From Batkoa obscura (taxonomy: Eukaryota > Entomophthoromycota > Entomophthoromycetes > Entomophthorales > Batkoaceae), in assembly GCA_030770535.1 (NCBI GenBank), contig JASVEC010000143.1, positions 1 to 42,836 of the forward strand: a stretch of DNA of 42,836 nt, written 5' to 3'. Made by a program: the position numbers and the translations under genes. Shown in pieces: positions 1-10,855 of the stretch. The notes under the pieces are model-generated. The model saw only the letters and a program-made list of their open reading frames with translations. It did no database searches and was not told the origin of the DNA. The first letter of the stretch is position 1, and each line of letters opens with the position of its first letter.

Positions 1-899
1 CTTTTGGATAAAGATCCATTCTATCACTTGCAATAAATCCTTCAAGGCGTATTCTTTTACCAATAATTTGAGTCAAGTTGTGTATTCCATCACTTTGTTT
101 ATCTTTATTATATTGTGAAATCATACCGCATACTGGAATACGACATTTATCATTAGCTACTTCTAATACAGCTTCAAGTGTTTTACCACCTACATTTTCA
201 AAATAGATGTCAATACCATTGGGACAATATTCTTTAAGAACTGGTACTAGATCATCATACTTTTGTAGTTGAAAGCAGCATCAAACTTTAACTCATTTAA
301 TAAATACTCAACCTTATCATCACTACCAGCTGATCCAACTACTCTTAATCCTAATTGTTTACAATATTGTCCAACTACTTGACCTACAGCTCCAGATGCA
401 GCTGAGATAAAGATAGTCTCTCCTTGTTTAATAGGTTCACAGATAGTATGCAATCCAACATAAGCAGTAGCTCCTGGCATACCAGTAATACCTAAGTAAT
501 AAGAGAGTGGGGTTTTTGATTCACGACCATTAGGGATCAAATTAGTCATGACTGCATCAAAAATTGAAGGTTTAGCCCAATTACCAAATGCAACTCAACC
601 TCTTTTTTATGTTTGTCACTTTGTAATCTTATTATTTCGGATATTATCCTACCAATAAATAGCTTTCTAATACTAAAAACTGGGAAATAACTTTTGATAT
701 CACCTTGTTTCATTTCTAATCAGATAGACGGGTCTACTGAGAGACACAAACTATGGACTAATAGTTTATCTTGAATTAATTCTATCTTTTCGAGATCAAT
801 TTTTTCTTTCATTATTTCAAAATGTTTATAGGAATTTAGTAAACCATCTGGATGAGCTTCATAAATAATTCTAGTAGTACTAATAGTGTTAATAGTCAT
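1..899 (-). pseudogene. broken copy of the enone/alkenal reductase-like gene, cut by the window edge
   Basis: Reverse-strand reading from an ATG at 899 follows the 347-residue reductase of 10856-11899 throughout (SVDP, KSYFPVF, then NLIPNGRESKTPLSYYLG), so this is a fourth homologue in opposite orientation. It is broken. There is an in-frame TGA after SVDPSI near 729, the frame is lost around 560-610, and one A is missing from the A5 run near 263-267 that encodes NYKKY. The first third (899 to about 546) is clearly diverged, while everything from about 545 to the window edge is almost identical to the intact genes. The C-terminal part lies outside the window. Host gene copy, not a mobile element. 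Confidence 0.9.
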
Positions 900-1929
900 T
901 TTATGTTTTTAAATACTTTTAAAGTAAATGATACTTATATTTTTAATCTATATAACTTTTTCAATAAATATATGTAAGATGGCATTGATAATTATTTCAA
1001 TCAATTTCAGCTTGTTTAATTTGAAATTTACTATTTTAATCAAGAATTCTTTTTTAACCAATAGAAATTAAGCCACATCGGCTTTACTACTTAAATTGAA
1101 TTAAATACTCAATTACTATTTAGTCAGATTCATTAATTTTACTCATTATAAAATACTAGTTAGATATAATATTTTGCTATAAGACTTTATTCGATATTCT
1201 GTTATTGAATATTTTGAATTCAAAGTTCAATATTTTTCAAGCTTTTATTTCTCTAATAGACTAAAGTTACATGAAAATGCTTTATGTACTAGTATTTTAC
1301 TAATATTACTTTTTAACTTTTATACTACGTAAAAAATGACCAAAATGAAAAAACGTTAAATTTTTCAAATTTTAGACTTGAAGTATATAAATAATGCTAT
1401 TTTTAACTAGGTTTTTATACTCCGTTGTTTTGGTTTTATTCCATTGCTTTTGAAAGAATTGTTAATTTAACAACAATTATCTATAAATTGGGTTGTACTC
1501 CTATCAACAGTTAGCTTATTCTCAGCGTTACCGTATGTTATATAGCTATAGTGGGTTTAAAATAAAAAAATCAATTACAGGCTACCTTTTTTAATTGTGC
1601 GGTAGAAGATAAATGACGTCGATAATAAACTATTTTAAATTATTCTAAATAAGGAATGTAATACACAATCTAAGTAATTGTAAGGAGCTTCTTAATACAA
1701 AAAAATACCAACTACAATATATTGTATTAAAACAATCTAAATTTTATTCAATTTATTAGATCTTTTTTAAATAATAATAATAAAACAATTACTTTTACAT
1801 ATATATTAGTTGCCATTTTATCACTAACAAATTAATATCTAACATAAACATACAAAAAAAAAGATTACATTTTATTATCAACCATAGCAAATTAGAAAAT
1901 AAACAATCTTAAAGCCCTATTTTTTAATT
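900..1929. other. intergenic, no gene seen
   Basis: AT-rich stretch with stops in all frames. I see no ORF, RNA gene or hairpin-element copy in it. Confidence 0.6.
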
Positions 1930-2475
1930 TTAATCGACAATAATAGTATCTAAATATTTTTTCAATGCTAATTCGGTAGAATGAAAACTAGAAATCTCAT
2001 CTGATTTTGATATGAAATTAGTAGATACAAAAAACATTTTGTTATATTTCTTAGCTAATTAAAGATCATTAAATATTTAAATGTAAATAAATGAAACTTC
2101 CACTTACCTAATCTTTTACTTAACTGTATAGTATATTCATCTTGTACAATTTCACCTAATAGTAATGAAGAGATTGGGATGATATCCTAATTAAAAGTAA
2201 ATAAAACGTAAACAATTATCTCTTCAAATTTGTAAATTCTTAATAAAACTTACCTTAATGCTCTTCATAGATAAAGCTAAGTTATTAAAATTAGCATCAA
2301 TATGGTTACTTAGCCAGAGGAATAAACTTTCTTTTAACTCAATACATAATATAAATAACACTTCATCAGTTTCTGGATTTTTAATTATTTCTTTATAAAT
2401 TTTAGTTTCCGACGGTGTTTCTTTTCTTTTTAAATAATTAATCATTGGAATTGAATATTTGAAAATTAAAATCAA
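1930..2475 (-). CDS. PSMG4: proteasome assembly chaperone 4 (PSMG4/PAC4-like)
   Basis: Three exons, 1930-2054, 2108-2186 and 2254-2475, give 141 residues with consistent phase; both introns use GTAAG donors. The centre and C-terminus follow human PSMG4: ESLFLWL, NNLALSM, then IPISSLLLG, LSKRLAKKYNKMFFVSTNF (human DSLFLWV, RNLAVAM, IPVSTSLLG, LAQRLARKTNKQVFVSYNL). The family forms a heterodimer with PAC3 that helps build the proteasome alpha ring. The first ATG (2475) is used; a start at Met11 (2445) is also possible. The gene is head-to-head with CMC1, 119 bp apart. The comparison is from memory of the human protein, not a search. Confidence 0.88.
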
Positions 2476-2594
2476 AAAAGTAGAAAATTAAAAAGATGAG
2501 AAAACGTTAAAACTTATAACTTTAAAACTTACGTTTTTTTATAGAAAATCGAAATTAAATATTTTTAAATTTTTATACAAAGTAAAGTAAAATA

Positions 2595-2982
2595 ATGAGA
2601 GTTCTTAGTGCCTATGAAGAAACTGAAGTATTAAATGAAGTCAAAAAAAGAGCTAGAGAATATTGTTTCAAAGAAATTGAACGTAAGCTTTTAACATGAA
2701 ATAACAGATCTGCTATTAATATGTAAAAAATCAAAACATAGAGTTCGTTGATTGTGCTCGTGGACGTACATTTTCTGTTGTCTGGACTTGTAGAAAAGAG
2801 TTTAATATAATGAATTCATGTACTGAAAAATTGTAAGTCTCATCATTTTTATTTCATAGTAGTACTAAACATTAAATATTAATCAAAATCAATCAATTTT
2901 TAGTACAAAACCAAATGCAGTGGATGCGGTACGTATTGAGTATATTAAAAATAAAATGAATGCCAAAAAAGAGCAAAGTTAG
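2595..2982 (+). CDS. CMC1: COX assembly mitochondrial protein CMC1-like, twin CX9C
   Basis: Exons 2595-2682, 2742-2832 and 2904-2982 join in phase to 85 residues. Cysteines at 24, 34, 46 and 56 form two exact CX9C pairs (YCFKEIEQFVDC and CRKEFNIMNSC). The linker CARGRTFSVVWTC is typical of fungal Cmc1. Proteins of this family are imported into the mitochondrial intermembrane space by the Mia40 route and take part in copper delivery and cytochrome c oxidase assembly. The stop lies 105 bp from the stop of COX11, another oxidase copper factor, on the opposite strand. CMC1 fits better than CMC2 because of the linker motif. Confidence 0.88.
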
Positions 2983-3087
2983 AATAGATAAATAAAATTA
3001 ATCCATTAATAAAATTTATAAAGTTAAATCTTTTAAAACAAATTCCATTTGTAAGTATTTATTTCTATTCCCCTTTCAATCGCTTTT

Positions 3088-3819
3088 TTATCTAGCTTTG
3101 AAAAAGGTATAACTTAACGAAATAGTATCCACATTTTTCAATATAATATCATCCAAAAAGTCAGGATCAATAAAAAAGAAGATGGGCATATCCACCTCTT
3201 CTCCAGCCTGCAGCTTTTGTTCTTCAAAACAAAAACACTGGATTTTATTGAAATAAATACCCGCCTGTTGAGGTACCACATTATATGTCGACACACCAAT
3301 GATATCTTCATCCGCCAAATTTTTTGCTGTATAAAAAGCTAAAGCAGATTCCCCAGGAACAACAGTAATTTCTCTTTGTTGTGGTGTAAATTCCCAATTC
3401 AAAGAATCCGACATGGAACTTGTAAATCGAATTTTTAATTTTTTACTATCTCTTACTGGCTTCATGTTCTCAGGTTCAAATTTTTTCTTTGTGTGTAACA
3501 GGAGTACCTCCAATCCCAGTGGCTGCACAAAACATTCGATATAAAGGAACTGAAGCGTAAGTAAAACCAATAAAAACTACAATCACCGAAGTTGCGTAGA
3601 GTAAGGAATCGGTGATACCTTTTTTTTGTTCAGCGGTTGTGCGATGCATGCGTTCTTTCATGCTTAGAATGTTACGTTTGGGAGTTACATTGTGTAATAA
3701 GGGATTGAAGAGATACTGTTGAATGGTAAATATATTAATGTTTAGTCAGTGATTATAAATAAAGGAATTACTTTTTTACTTGTAAGTTGAGATTGTATTA
3801 TACTCTTAAATCTAAACAT
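3088..3819 (-). CDS. COX11: cytochrome c oxidase assembly protein COX11, with an apparent frameshift
   Basis: Exon 1 (3772-3819) encodes a basic mitochondrial presequence starting MFRFKSII. It joins in phase 0 across an intron with a CTGAC branch site to exon 2 (3715 down to 3088). Exon 2 holds a membrane segment (YATSVIVVFIGFTYASVPLY), YRMFCAATGIGG, PQQREITVVPGESALAFY and the copper-binding CFCFEEQ, ending SYTFFKAR. COX11 delivers copper to CuB of Cox1 at the inner membrane. The frame breaks at an A6 run (T6 on the plus strand, 3481-3486). By comparison with yeast (RRKFTDD against KEKFEPE) one A is surplus, so both halves are present but not in one frame. All other conserved residues are intact, so a sequencing error is as likely as a real lesion. 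Confidence 0.9.
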
Positions 3820-4002
3820 CTTGTATTTTTTTTGAGTTTTAATAAAAATGGAAAATTACAGTATCAATAATAGTATTAAAGTTCAAATAATTAGAATTAA
3901 ATTGATTTGATTTGATTTGATAGAACAAAACTTAGAAAATAATAGAATCGTATCATTCAAACTAATTGAAAAATAAAAGTTTATTTTTTTTAACTTCAAC
4001 AA

Positions 4003-4670
4003 ATGTATTACTCTTTATATATCATTAATAAAGCAGGTGGTTTAGCTTACCAGAAGGATTTTGAAAAAAAGTTAAATAATTTATCAAGTAATGAATATCT
4101 TGTTTTAGCTGGTACTTTTCATGGGTAAGATAATAAATTTAACTTAATCAAATTTAAAATAAATTTATAATTATTGATTGCTTTAGAGTACATGCCATTT
4201 CTTCTAAAATATCACCAATACCTAGTAACTCAGGTATTAATTCGATTGAAACTTCCAAATTTAAATTAGCTTGTTTTCAGACTTTAACAGGTAATTTATT
4301 GTTATTTTATTTTTATAGTTGTCATTTAAGGACGTAGTTTTAATTTCATTTATTGTTTATTTCTTATCTGATATATAATTTGAATGATAATTGATTCAAA
4401 TATTAAAATTAAAAATATAATATACGTTATTGTCTCCCTTCTACTACCTATAGTGACTAATATCATTTATTTATTTATTATTATTTTAAATTAGGTACCA
4501 AATTCTTATTAATAAGTGACCCCTTACAAAAAGGAGAAAAAACAATGATGAAAAGAATATATCAACTATATACAGATTATGTATTAAAAAATCCATTTTA
4601 TACTCCTGAAATGCCCATACGTTCCGATTTATTTGATAAAAAATTATTTTCATTAATATTTGAAAACTAA
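4003..4670 (+). CDS. TRS23: TRAPP complex subunit Trs23/TRAPPC4
   Basis: Exons 4003-4124, 4187-4290 and 4495-4670 join in phase to 133 residues. The N-terminus YSLYIINKAGGLAYQ, the middle FHGVHAISSKISP and FKLACFQTLTGTKFLLISDP, and the C-terminus YVLKNPFYTPEMPIRSDLFD are hallmark TRAPPC4/Trs23 segments with the longin-like fold. TRAPP acts as a Ypt1/Rab1 exchange factor and tether in ER-Golgi traffic. The protein lacks the inserted PDZ-like domain of animal TRAPPC4 and is near the minimal family length. It is head-to-head with COX11 (183 bp between starts) and tail-to-tail with the GGTase gene (107 bp). The second intron (204 nt) is long for this window. Confidence 0.92.
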
Positions 4671-4777
4671 ATTATATAATAAATTATTTACATTTTTACT
4701 ATATCATATTGGAATAAGAGAGTGTATTATAATGAAATTAGAACAATATTAGAATAACGTTTTATTTTATTTTTATA

Positions 4778-6362
4778 TTATAAATTCGGTAATATATTGT
4801 TCTTCCAGTGTTCAACTGCATCCAAAGATAAATTAATAGAAGGATGAATTTTTTTTAAACCTTCAAATTCATTTAATGATAAGCCAGTTAACCCCATATA
4901 AGAATGAAGTAAATCTAAACAATAAAGTATTAATAAATGTTATATTATATTATAGACTATTATATATTGTATATTGTGAACTATTAGATATAATATTTAC
5001 CTGGGAATCCACCTGGATATTTTGAAAATCCACCTACTTTAGTTTGAGTACTAAATAAAAAGTTTTGATTTAATTTCTTATTTATTAAAAAATCCGCTTT
5101 AAGCATCTAAAAATAAAATACTAGTATATACAATTATATTATTAATATAAATTTAATTTTACGTTCAATGAAGCTCCAATCCAAAAAGAATAGCAAGTAT
5201 CATCTGGTTTATTTAATCTACCATGAAATCCATTATTTTGTCGATTTAAGCACCATTTAATTAGATTCTCTTTATCATTAATAATACTATCCATTTTATT
5301 AATTAAATGCAATGCTGCTAATCCACAATATGTTGATCCACCTTGATAGCATTTAATTATTATCTATATTACAATGTAATAATAATAATGAATTACCATG
5401 AGATTCTAAATTAGGTCCTTGTGAGATAGCAAAATCATATGTCTATAAAGTGTAAATTAATACAACTGATAATATCTTTATAAATAAACTCTACTTGACT
5501 ATTTTTAATATAGTTTAATGCTAATTCCACATCAAAGCCAGTAAAATCATTCAATAGATAACTAACTACAAAAGCACAATAAGTGAATCTTAAGTCGGAT
5601 TCTTTGCTACCATAAACTGGAACAAAACTAATTTAAACATTATTAATATTAATAAAAATTTACATTAATATAAATAAATGTAAAGTTACCTTCCATCTTC
5701 CTGTTGTAAATATTTCAATGAATTAATAATACTTTTTTTATCCACTCTAGCAAAATCATCTTTTAATATTATTAAGATTGTTAATGCTGTATATGTCATA
5801 GCTAAATTTGCTTGATTGTATGGAATTAATTTAGTTTGCTATTTTAATTTAAGCATGTATATTAATAAACTTAGTCAAATTATTTACTTTCTCTTTCAAT
5901 TCAATACCAGTATAATTAGAACCTCTAAAGCCACAGTATTTTATACTGTCTTCTGTTGCAAAAAAACATGTGAATAACATACTGCTTAATTTATATATTA
6001 TCAAACTAAAATAAACTTACCCTTTCCTTCTACTTCTATTATTTGTTGTTCATAAACCCAATCAATAATTTGCTTTTTTCTATTATCATCAACATTGTTT
6101 TCTAGTTTATTCAATACATCTAAGGACGATAAAATGAAATAAATTAAAGTCATACTAAAATGATACAATAAGAAATATGCTATAAGATATTTTGTATTAT
6201 TATAAGATGAAAATAAGATTACCGATTAGTATCTGTTGAACTATAAGCACTAGGTAGACAATCCAAACATCTTTTAAAATAATTTTCATGCATTTTTAAT
6301 TCAAATTGCGGCTTTTTTGGTTCATCTTGTTGCATTTGTTGAATATCACTAATTTCACTCAT
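4778..6362 (-). CDS. CDC43: geranylgeranyltransferase type I beta subunit
   Basis: Nine exons (4778-4914, 5001-5106, 5163-5341, 5397-5442, 5495-5627, 5690-5838, 5888-5952, 6021-6154, 6223-6362) keep phase throughout and give 362 residues. The N-terminus HENYFKRCLDCLPSAYSSTDTNR matches PGGT1B rather than farnesyl- or Rab-transferase beta. Prenyltransferase alpha-alpha barrel repeats follow (YCGFRGSNY, GGSTYCGLAALHLI, NNGFHGRLNKPDDTCYSFW, GGFSKYPGG). The zinc ligands are Asp270, Cys272 and His321 (DTC and LLHSY). With the shared alpha subunit it adds C20 lipid to CaaX-Leu proteins such as Rho GTPases. Yeast calls this Cdc43, animals PGGT1B. Confidence 0.93.
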
Positions 6363-6550
6363 TTCTATAGTAAACTATAATAATAAAAAGACTTTTAAAT
6401 TTTTTTTCTTTATGATTGCCTTTTTTAGTCAAAGGTTATAGGTTTTAAATTAAGCTATCAAATCAATGACGTTCCATTAAATTTAATTAAAATTTTTAGG
6501 AGTTTATAACTTTAACAGTCAGATAAAAAATTCTTTTTTAATATTAAAAA

Positions 6551-9500
6551 ATGGACACAGAAATTAAAGAACAAGAATCAGCTATGAATCAAGACAATTT
6601 TTTACATATATTAGTAGTTGGATTGTAAGTAAAAAAACAATAATTAAAAAATTCATACCCCTCCTCACCCATTCTATATTAACCTTCATTCCTTCTCTTT
6701 AGTCACCATTTAAAAGGCCCAGTAATTGAATATGCCTATCCTTCAATACCAGGTTCTGAAACAAAAACATATTCTACTACTCCATCAGAATCAATTGAAG
6801 ATAAAAGATTAACTGAGGAGAGTTTATCAGATACTAATAATAATACTTATATTCAATTACCCCAAAATTGGTCCTTTTTACCCTTTGCTGCTTTACCTGG
6901 TAAGTTTTTTAATATTAAATCTGGCTCTTTGTTTGTATTATAAAAGGGCCAATTGAGAGCTGATGAGTTTTATAAATAAGAGAATTTATTAATTAGAATA
7001 TAATATTTTTAGATGGTTCTCATCAAAGTAATACAGGCAGTAGTTTTTTCACATTACCACCATTGGACGTACAAGAAAAAGCATATCAACAAACTTTATT
7101 TGCCATTTCTAAATTTCAACAAATTGAAACAGAAGTAATTTAAAATAACCGATTTTAATAATTTAAGCTCATTGTTTTATTATTAGAAAATTATTAATAA
7201 AACTTCGGATATGAGTCGCTCCTTTGTTCAAAAAGCAATTGTTGTTATTACTAAAAACGTAAATATTTAATAGTAGTAATGTAAACTTTGATGTGTTTAT
7301 TAATATTATATTGTTATTAATTAGCCTACAATTGGTATTGTTAATGAAAAATTAAGCCAAGTTACTATGGCTTATTTTGAACAATTGGATTTTGCTAATT
7401 TAGATATATTTAAAGTAAGTAATTATTATAAATAAAAATAAAAATAAACAAATGATAGCTATTAATATTTTTTATAGGAATTTTTTACATCGTTAAAAAA
7501 TATTAAATATTTTGAAGATGTAGATGATGATATTTTGTATTCTGGTAAATAATAATGATAATAGTAACTGATTTTATAAACATAATTAATATAATTAATT
7601 AGGTTTACCAATTCCCGAGTTTATTAAAAAATTTGGTGAAAATAGTTTAAAACTATTAAAATTATTATTATTACAGAAAAAAGTAAACTACTTAGTAACA
7701 TATTATTATATATATTTATTCAGCTATATTTATCTAGGTATTGTTTTATGGTACTATGATGGAAAAAGTGGGCTTATATCAATTCTGTTTACTATCTTTA
7801 TTGGGTGGTAAGTCACTAAAATAACTAATTAAAAAGTATATTAAAGAAATTAAATTTAAACTTCATATCAGATACAATGAGACATTTAGCTGGCTCTGCT
7901 TCCGTAGAATATTATGATTTAAAGTTAAGGGAAAATAATGAAAAATTAAAAGAGAGCAAAGAGATATCAGAAATTATTAATAATTTTAATCCACCTATTT
8001 TCGATGAGGTAAGTTTAATTTGATTTAGATTGTATTATATTTTAATATTTTAATATTTTAATGGGATTTAATTAAGATTTTTAATATTTGATTAGTATTG
8101 TGTATTTCAACCTTGTTTAACTTTACAACAATTTGATGAATTTTCTTCAAGTATTGGTGAATCAAACACAAAATCCTTTTTAGTTGGTACAACAAATCAG
8201 TTGTTTGAACTAAAATCTGATTTTTATGATGTTAGAGTAGATGTAAGTTGTTAATTATAATAACACTATTTTGTGTTTTATTTGTTTTAAAGTTTTTATC
8301 ATTAATTTTACCAATTATATTCTTAGGTAGATACAGGAGAAATTAAACTATTTGATAACAAATTAGAAGGTGTATTAAACTTAACTTCGGCAGACATTAA
8401 ATTTATGAATGAATTACTATTAGCTGCTAATCAACATTCAAGTAATTCAGTATCAAATGGTAAATTGTTTTTTGTTATACGTTGTAATTTGTTTTTTTGA
8501 ATTAATTTACTGTTTTTAATAGAATCTTCTTTTGTTGGCTCCGATACTTATTTGAGACAAAAATATTTTATTTATTATCAATCATTAGCAGCATCTGTAC
8601 TTTATTCACAAAAATTAAAATTAAAAGCTCAAGTTGATACCGAATTTAAAGAGGAATACCAAGATAGAGGTAAGAAAATATTCAATAATTAACAACAATG
8701 ATATTTTATAATGAGACTAAGAACCTGGGTTTTAATTATTTATGCTAATATTTATTATTGTTATAGTTACTTCTATATTGGATGAATTTAATTTAGATTT
8801 TGTTAACTTATGGGCAAAAGCACCCAATTTTAAATCTTTAATTCAATATATCACAAAAGATTCTATGTTTGAATTGGATATTGATACTTTGGGGTAAGTT
8901 TATATTATATGAACATTATTTGATATTCATTTTGTAATTGTTTGTTTAACATTAACTCTTTTTGTTTAGTCATCCTGGTCATGGTGCAACTATCTTTGAT
9001 AGTATTCAAATTAAGCTAGCTAGGTAATTATCATTTAAAATGTTGTAATTAGTTAATTAATTCCTTATTTTAGTCAAATAAAAAACATTAAACTAGAAGA
9101 AAATTTAACTCCAGTAGTGCAAAAACTAGGTCAAGCTGGTGAAAGACTATCAAAAGTATTTTGTGAGTTTTATTATACTATTTAAATTAGCTCTTCTTTA
9201 TTAATGCCCTTTTTTATTTACCAGCCGGGCTTTATCATGACTTACAAAATCCTGTTGGTGGAACTGCAACTGCGATATCAACAGAGGGCAAATCTCAAAG
9301 GGATATTGAAAAGAAAGAAGAAATTGGAAGCCCTGCACCATCTACTACCACTGGTACTAATGAAACCCTCAAAAACACAACACAACAAGCTCAAAAACTA
9401 ATGTCTGGGTTTTCATCTTGGTTTCAAAGTGCCAAAAAACAAGTATCAGCTCAAATTGTAAGTTCTATTTGTTTATTATATATTTTAAATAAATAATATT

Positions 9501-10114
9501 AAATTAACTAGGAATCTTGGGAAATTGTACAGCCTGAGACTGGGACAAGTGGTACCGAAATGGAAGAAAAAACAAACGTAACGGGCAAAAACGATGTGTT
9601 TGCTAAATCAAAATACTATTCAGATAATAAAATGAATAAAGGGGAAGAACATAATAGGCTTGAAAAGGGTGATGAGAAGGGACCAAAAAACGATAAAGAG
9701 AATACGACTATGAATCAATCAACTAAAGAAAAAGAGAAGCCTATTGAGAAAGAAGAAAATGAGGAAAAGAAGGAAGTTATCAATGATCAACCAAGGGAGG
9801 AAAAGAAGGAAATTGTTGAAAAAGAAATAAAGGATGGGAAGAAAGAAACTGCCAAAGGTGATACAAAGGAAGAGAAAAAAGAAGCTGTTGAGAGCGATAT
9901 AAAGAAGGAGCAAGAAGTTAAAGAACCGACTGTAGAAGAAAAGAAAAAGGAAGAGGGAGTAAAAACTAAAGAGGAAGAAGAGGAAGATACGAAAAAAGAG
10001 GAAGAAGAGGAAGATACGAGAAAAGAAGATGAAGTGGAAGAAAAAGAAATTTCTGATACTAAAGGAAAGAATAAGAAAGGGAAAAAAAACAAAAAAGACA
10101 ATAAAAAGAATTAA
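6551..10114 (+). CDS. AVL9: AVL9-like late secretory pathway protein with a Lys/Glu-rich tail
   Basis: Seventeen exons keep phase and give 813 residues: 6551-6624, 6703-6899, 7013-7134, 7187-7258, 7325-7414, 7478-7544, 7603-7682, 7738-7807, 7872-8008, 8096-8242, 8327-8459, 8523-8669, 8767-8893, 8970-9023, 9074-9162, 9225-9457, 9512-10114. Recognised AVL9 features are the N-terminal ILVVGFHHLKGPVIEYAYP, WSFLPFAALPDGSH, FFTLPP, the region around VLFYGTMMEKVG, and the later YLRQKYFIYYQSLAASVLYS. AVL9 has a DENN-like/longin architecture and acts in Golgi-to-surface transport. The last exon encodes about 180 residues almost wholly of Lys, Glu, Asp and Thr, with repeated EEEEEDT blocks, probably disordered. 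Start codons of AVL9 and the GGTase gene are 188 bp apart. Confidence 0.88.
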
Positions 10115-10803
10115 GAAGAAAAAGAAGATGAATTAAAGGAGGAGAAAAGAACCCCGAGTACACAAATATGATTGATATAGTAGGGTTTAATAAATTATAT
10201 TTATAGGAAGTTTATGAGTTTTTTATTTGTTAATTAAAGTCTTATTAAATCAAAGTAATAATGCTATAAATTAAATTAATAAAAAAGTATTAGTTCAATT
10301 ATGTTAGATTATCAATTTACAATGAAATTATAAAATACTATTAACAATATAAAAAATTTTGTTTCTTTAAAACCTGTTGATATTATAAAAAGTTTTATTG
10401 ATATAAAAATTTACTATCCAGTTAAAAGATTTATTTGTATAAACCTAACTAATAATATAAAAAACCTTGTATCATTAATAAGATAAATCTAAAATCAGAG
10501 GTTGTCTTATCTACTTAAAATAGCTAAGAAAATACAGTTCTTTAGTTCTTTTCTTGAATATTTAGTTGTTCATTTAGAAATAAAATTTTCGCTAAAATTT
10601 ATCAAACTACAAGAGCCCACGGCTTTAAAATGCATTTTAACAAACTATAGAAGACATCAAAAATTTACAGAACTGCGACAGTCGTATTTTTGATGTAATC
10701 AAAATGAATAAATTTCAAATAATTTCATCATAATTTAGATTCAGATTGATGAAAGATTATGAGATTATTAGAACAGTATGTTTATAAATGTTCCAGAAAA
10801 GAG
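10115..10803. other. intergenic, no gene seen
   Basis: AT-rich spacer between AVL9 and the first reductase gene. The longest open stretch (about 10502-10693) starts without an ATG and shows no coding character. This is where the compact gene block gives way to the repeat-rich region. Confidence 0.6.
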
Positions 10804-10855
10804 TATATAAACAAAGCTCAATAATTCATTTTTAATTATATCTGTTTATAAAAAT
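10804..10855 (+). promoter_or_regulatory. TATA box and leader of reductase copy 1
   Basis: TATATAAAC begins 52 bp before the ATG. The 50-bp leader that follows is shared almost base for base with copies 2 and 3; the sequence upstream of the TATA box is not shared. Confidence 0.65.

Noticed and set aside
9719-10101. Two long minus-strand frames opposite the AVL9 tail
   Set aside because: They are the complement of Lys/Glu-rich codons, giving poly-Phe/Ser/Leu; shadows of the real exon.
10502-10693. 63-codon plus-strand frame before reductase copy 1
   Set aside because: No ATG, no coding character, lies in the upstream spacer.
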